Positions 60,337 through 64,000 of a stretch of DNA of 64,000 bases are shown in pieces; position 1 is the first letter of the stretch; every line of letters starts with the position of its first letter. The stretch spans positions 2,232,001-2,296,000 of the forward strand of contig CAVVPY010000001.1 in assembly GCA_963750295.1 (NCBI GenBank). Reading direction: 5' to 3'. The notes beneath the pieces were generated by a model. That model ran no database searches. It was not told the DNA's origin and was given only the letters and a program-made list of their open reading frames with translations. This DNA comes from CAVVPY01 sp963750295 (lineage in GTDB: Bacteria > Actinomycetota > Actinomycetes > Mycobacteriales > Jatrophihabitantaceae). A program made the translations under genes and the position numbers.

Positions 60337-61245
60337 ATGGCGAGCATCAAGCGACGACCGGACGGCCGGTGGCGCGCCCGCTACCGCGACGACCAGAGTC
60401 ACGAACACTCGAAGCACTTCGACCGCAAGATCGACGGCGAGACCTGGCTGGCAGCACAGACCATCGCGGTGGCGACCGGCGCTCACGTCGTCCCGCGACT
60501 GAGCCGAATCACTGTCCAGGCATTCTACGACGACTGGTCACGCCGCCAGGTCTGGGCGTCAGGAACGCGCACAGCCATGGATCTCGCGATGCGTTCGTCC
60601 GGGCTCGGCGGGTACCAACTCGGCCAGGTCGGGCACTCGCACATCGAGGCCTGGATCAAGCGGATGGCCGACCAGCCACTCGCGCCGGGAACGATCAAGA
60701 CCCGCTACAACAACGTCCGCAGCGTCTTCCGCGCCGCCGTTCGTGAGCGCCTGATCGTGCGCGACCCGACCGAGAACGTGCGCCTGCCGCGACAACGCCG
60801 GCCCGAAGCCAGCATGACGATCCCGACCGTCGAACAGGTCGGCGCGCTGCTCGACGCCGCGGACGCGCCCTTCCGCACCCTCGTCGCGCTGTGCGCGTTC
60901 GCCGGGCTTCGGCTCGGTGAGGCTGCCGCCGTGCAGGTCAGCGACATCGACTTCCTGCGCCGCAAGCTCAACCTCACCCGGCAGGTCCAACGCGTCAGCG
61001 CCGGAGAGATCGAGATCAAAGCACCCAAGTACGGCTCCGAGCGCGTCGTCCACCTGCCCGACGAGCTGGTCGCGATGCTCGCCCGCCACGTCGATGTGTA
61101 CACCGACAAGCGAGCAGCGCAACGGTGGCCGTTCCAGGGCGAGCCCGGCTACCCGCCGCACCAGAACACCGTCGGCTACTGGTGGCGCAAGGCAACCTCG
61201 CCGGGAAATTCTGGGGACTTTTTGCGGACTAGAACTCCGAAATAG
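60337..61245 (+). pseudogene. Tyrosine recombinase/integrase lacking the catalytic C-terminal half
   Basis: 302 residues; phage-type integrases of this family have about 380-400. The AP2-like arm domain (ASIKRRPDGRWRARYRDD) and core-binding domain are intact, as are Arg192 in CAFAGLRLGE and Lys231 in the APKYGSE hairpin. After YWWRKATSPGNSG the sequence jumps straight to the terminal-looking DFLRTRTPK-stop, so the HxxR, second His/Trp and nucleophilic Tyr are all absent. An in-frame internal deletion of roughly 80-90 codons explains this. The protein might still bind DNA but should not recombine. SD GGAAGAGGG upstream. Confidence 0.8.
61220..61232. repeat. Second direct repeat (13 bp) shared with the left end
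   Basis: TTTTGCGGACTAG, identical to 56048-56060 and 16 of 18 bases alike when extended. In both places it encodes LRT-like codons in the same frame, so it may mark homologous integrase tails and not a recombination core. Confidence 0.55.
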
Positions 61246-61265
61246 GCCCTGGAGGCCCCATTTTT
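61245..61265 (+). terminator. Weak terminator after the integrase
   Basis: GGCC-CTGGA-GGCC followed by CCATTTTT. Short stem but adjacent T-run, between convergent int and ychF. Confidence 0.4.
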
Positions 61266-61284
61266 ACTCGGATTCCGGGCGTCA

Positions 61285-62358
<1,074 letters not shown>

Positions 62359-62447
62359 GGGCCGCCAGTCTACGGGCGCGCGCGAATGTCACCGGACAGC
62401 CGTGTCGCCGACGCGAAACTGTCGTACCCCCGTGTCAGCCTCAGAGC

Positions 62448-63572
62448 ATGGAACTGATCTTCGTCCTGATCGCCCTCGCGGCGGGAGTCGCGATCGGCTG
62501 GCTCGCCGCCGTCGGCCGGGCCCACACTGCTGCCCGTACCGGCGGGACGCTGCGCGACGCGATCGGCGCCGAAGCGGCCGACGCGCTCGAGCGCGTGCAG
62601 GAGCAACTGGTCGCACTCGATCGCGGCCGAGTCGGGTCGGACGCGACGCTGCGCGAGCAGGTCCGCGCGATGACCGAGACCTCGGCGCAGTTGCGTACCG
62701 AGACCGCCCAGCTGGTGACCGCGCTGCGAGCACCTCAGGTACGCGGGCGGTGGGGTGAGATCGCCCTGGAACGCATCGTCGAGGCCGCCGGGATGACCGA
62801 GCATGTCGACTACGTGACCCAGCCGACGAGCAATGTCGGCGGCACGGTGCAGCGTCCTGACCTGGTGGTGCGCCTGTCCGGCGGCAAGCACCTGGTCGTC
62901 GACTCCAAGGTCGCGTTCTCCGCCTACCTCGAGGCGATGGAGGCGCGAGACGAAGCGACGCGCGAGCAGCGGCTGAAGGCACACGCCCGCCAGTTGCGCG
63001 CACACGTCGACGCCCTCTCGGCCAAGGAGTACTGGCAGCGCTTCACCCCCAGCCCGGAGTTCGTCGTCTGCTTCGTGCCGGCCGACGCATTCCTGGACGC
63101 CGCGCTGCGCGCCGACCCGAGCCTGCAGGAACACGCCTTCGAACGGGACGTGGTGCTGGCGACCCCCTCCACGCTCGTCGCCCTGCTGCGCACGGTCGGG
63201 TACTGCTGGCGCCAGGACACCCTGGCCGCGAACGCGGCGACCGTGCACCAGCTCGGCCTCGAGCTGTATCGGCGGCTCGGGACGATGGGCGCCCACATCG
63301 ACAAGCTCGGCCGCAGCCTCGGCGGCGCCGTGGCGGCGTACAACGACACCGTGGGCTCGCTCGAGCGACGGGTGTTCAGCTCGGCCCGGCAGTTCACCGA
63401 GCTCGGCGTCGGCGGCCCGGACGCGCGGCTCGGGCAGCTGCAACCGCTGCTGGACGCCGTACCGAGGCCGCTGACCGCCGGTGAACTGTCCGAGCCGAGA
63501 CTGGTCGCTCTGCGCCCCTCCGGGCTCGGCCGCGCGGCGGCCGGTGGACCCGCGCAACCGGACGGGGCGTGA
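62448..63572 (+). CDS. rmuC: RmuC-domain DNA recombination protein
   Basis: 374 residues. N-terminal membrane helix (LIFVLIALAAGVAIGWLAAV), coiled coil at about 35-95, then the RmuC nuclease-like core: RGRWGEIALERIVEAAGM, DLVVRLSGGKHLVVDSKVAF (PD-(D/E)xK-like Asp/Lys) and FVPADAFLDAAL. RmuC limits inversions at repeats in E. coli. It is somewhat shorter than E. coli RmuC (475). Divergent from ychF. Confidence 0.92.
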   Translation: MELIFVLIALAAGVAIGWLAAVGRAHTAARTGGTLRDAIGAEAADALERVQEQLVALDRGRVGSDATLREQVRAMTETSAQLRTETAQLVTALRAPQVRGRWGEIALERIVEAAGMTEHVDYVTQPTSNVGGTVQRPDLVVRLSGGKHLVVDSKVAFSAYLEAMEARDEATREQRLKAHARQLRAHVDALSAKEYWQRFTPSPEFVVCFVPADAFLDAALRADPSLQEHAFERDVVLATPSTLVALLRTVGYCWRQDTLAANAATVHQLGLELYRRLGTMGAHIDKLGRSLGGAVAAYNDTVGSLERRVFSSARQFTELGVGGPDARLGQLQPLLDAVPRPLTAGELSEPRLVALRPSGLGRAAAGGPAQPDGA

Positions 63573-63740
63573 TGCCCGTGCGATGAGCGAACGGCGACCT
63601 GAGCCGACGGCGGAGCCTGAGAGCCCATCGTGAAAATCCGAGTTCGAGACCCACCGGGTGGCCGGCGCTGGCCACTTCGGCGGCCAATGAGCACGGCCGA
63701 CTTGCCCGTCCCTGAGCGTTTCACCCGCGTCGATCTGCGG

Positions 63741-63769
63741 TTGAACAGAAATTCGGGTTACCGTAACTG
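63741..63769 (+). promoter_or_regulatory. Candidate promoter with GTTAC-C-GTAAC inverted repeat
   Basis: TTGAAC (63741-63746), 17-bp spacer, TAACTG (63764-63769); the near -10 region contains GTTACCGTAAC (63757-63767), a perfect 5-bp-arm palindrome. About 74 bp upstream of the last gene start. The rest of 63573-63740 shows no gene. Confidence 0.4.
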
Positions 63770-63842
63770 GAACGAGACATTCGGTGGGACCTGCTCGGGG
63801 TTGCGCCGGTGGGTTCGTCGAGCCTGCAGAACGGGGTTACAC

Positions 63843-64000
63843 GTGGCGAACGCGTCGGGCTATTCGGGGTCTCGCTCCGGTGACCCCGGCGACGGCTGGA
63901 GCCAGGCGCGCCCGTTCCGGTCGACCGGGTCCGCCGCGGCCGCGCCGACCGCCGCCTCGTCGCGCCCGTCAGCGCGTCCCACCCCCGTTGCCCTGCCACC
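63843..64000 (+). CDS. Proline/alanine-rich N-terminus of an uncharacterised protein, partial
   Basis: GTG 63843 opens a frame to the window edge (52 codons): ANASGYSGSRSGDPGDGWSQ then RPFRSTGSAAAAPTAASSRP. The low-complexity start fits a disordered N-terminal tail. In many actinobacteria a DUF6542 membrane protein lies beside ychF, so this may be its start, but nothing diagnostic is inside the window. Confidence 0.45.
   Translation, partial: MANASGYSGSRSGDPGDGWSQARPFRSTGSAAAAPTAASSRPSARPTPVALP

Noticed and set aside
63721..63999. Minus-strand 92-residue frame at the right edge
   Set aside because: Arg/Ser/Thr-rich, no start context, antisense to the promoter and start of the plus-strand gene.

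Overview
The window is high-GC DNA of an actinobacterium. Evidence for this is a complete mce operon (two YrbE permeases, MceA-F, one Mce-associated protein), a DesA3-type desaturase with its flavin/2Fe-2S reductase, PIG-L, GAF-ANTAR and CDF genes, frequent GTG/TTG starts, and many genes that look leaderless (a -10 hexamer 6-8 nt before the start codon). Two stretches repeat gene order I remember from Mycobacterium tuberculosis: glbO-aglA with Rv2474c/Rv2475c/EttA/SSB (Rv2470-Rv2478c region), and desA3 with its reductase (Rv3229c/Rv3230c). Genus cannot be settled from this sequence.

Layout. 1-10.6 kb: partial flavin disulfide oxidoreductase, truncated hemoglobin, GH13 alpha-glucosidase (frameshifted near its 3' end), GNAT, secreted GH16, CAP-like membrane protein, then a minus-strand block SSB, EttA, thioesterase, conserved hypothetical, and a GlxA-type regulator. 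10.6-20.6 kb: tRNA-Arg, HutI with small genes, desaturase/reductase operon with divergent TetR and two perfect operators, PCD, Orn, tRNA-His, GAF-ANTAR, topoisomerase IB, CDF transporter, tRNA-Lys. 20.7-30.9 kb: DinB-like, YczE-like, a protein with a 45-bp minisatellite, PIG-L, hemerythrin, RdgB/RNase PH, YjbQ, PlsC, cupin, a TPR regulator, a large membrane protein and a cNMP-binding protein. 31.0-40.5 kb: mce operon. 40.5-46.2 kb: a minus-strand operon with an alpha-repeat protein and a TetR, and a plus-strand TetR/metal-dependent hydrolase/Baeyer-Villiger-type monooxygenase operon. 46.3-49.6 kb: PAS/receiver protein and a dialkylglycine decarboxylase-like aminotransferase.

50.3-54.1 kb holds a compact five-gene cluster: a left-handed beta-helix acyltransferase, a methyltransferase, an acyl carrier protein, an acyl-AMP ligase and a FabG-like reductase. 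It has no ketosynthase and no thioesterase. The gene set suggests that an acyl group is loaded on a dedicated carrier, reduced, methylated and transferred. This is my first candidate for an undescribed system.

55.9-61.3 kb is a small A/T-richer integrative island at the 3' end of ychF, bounded by 16-bp direct repeats. It carries a DUF6236-like gene, a broken membrane-protein gene, an AbiEi/AbiEii toxin-antitoxin pair with an inverted-repeat operator, an excisionase-like gene and an integrase that has lost its catalytic C-terminal half. The window ends with ychF, rmuC and the start of a proline/alanine-rich gene.
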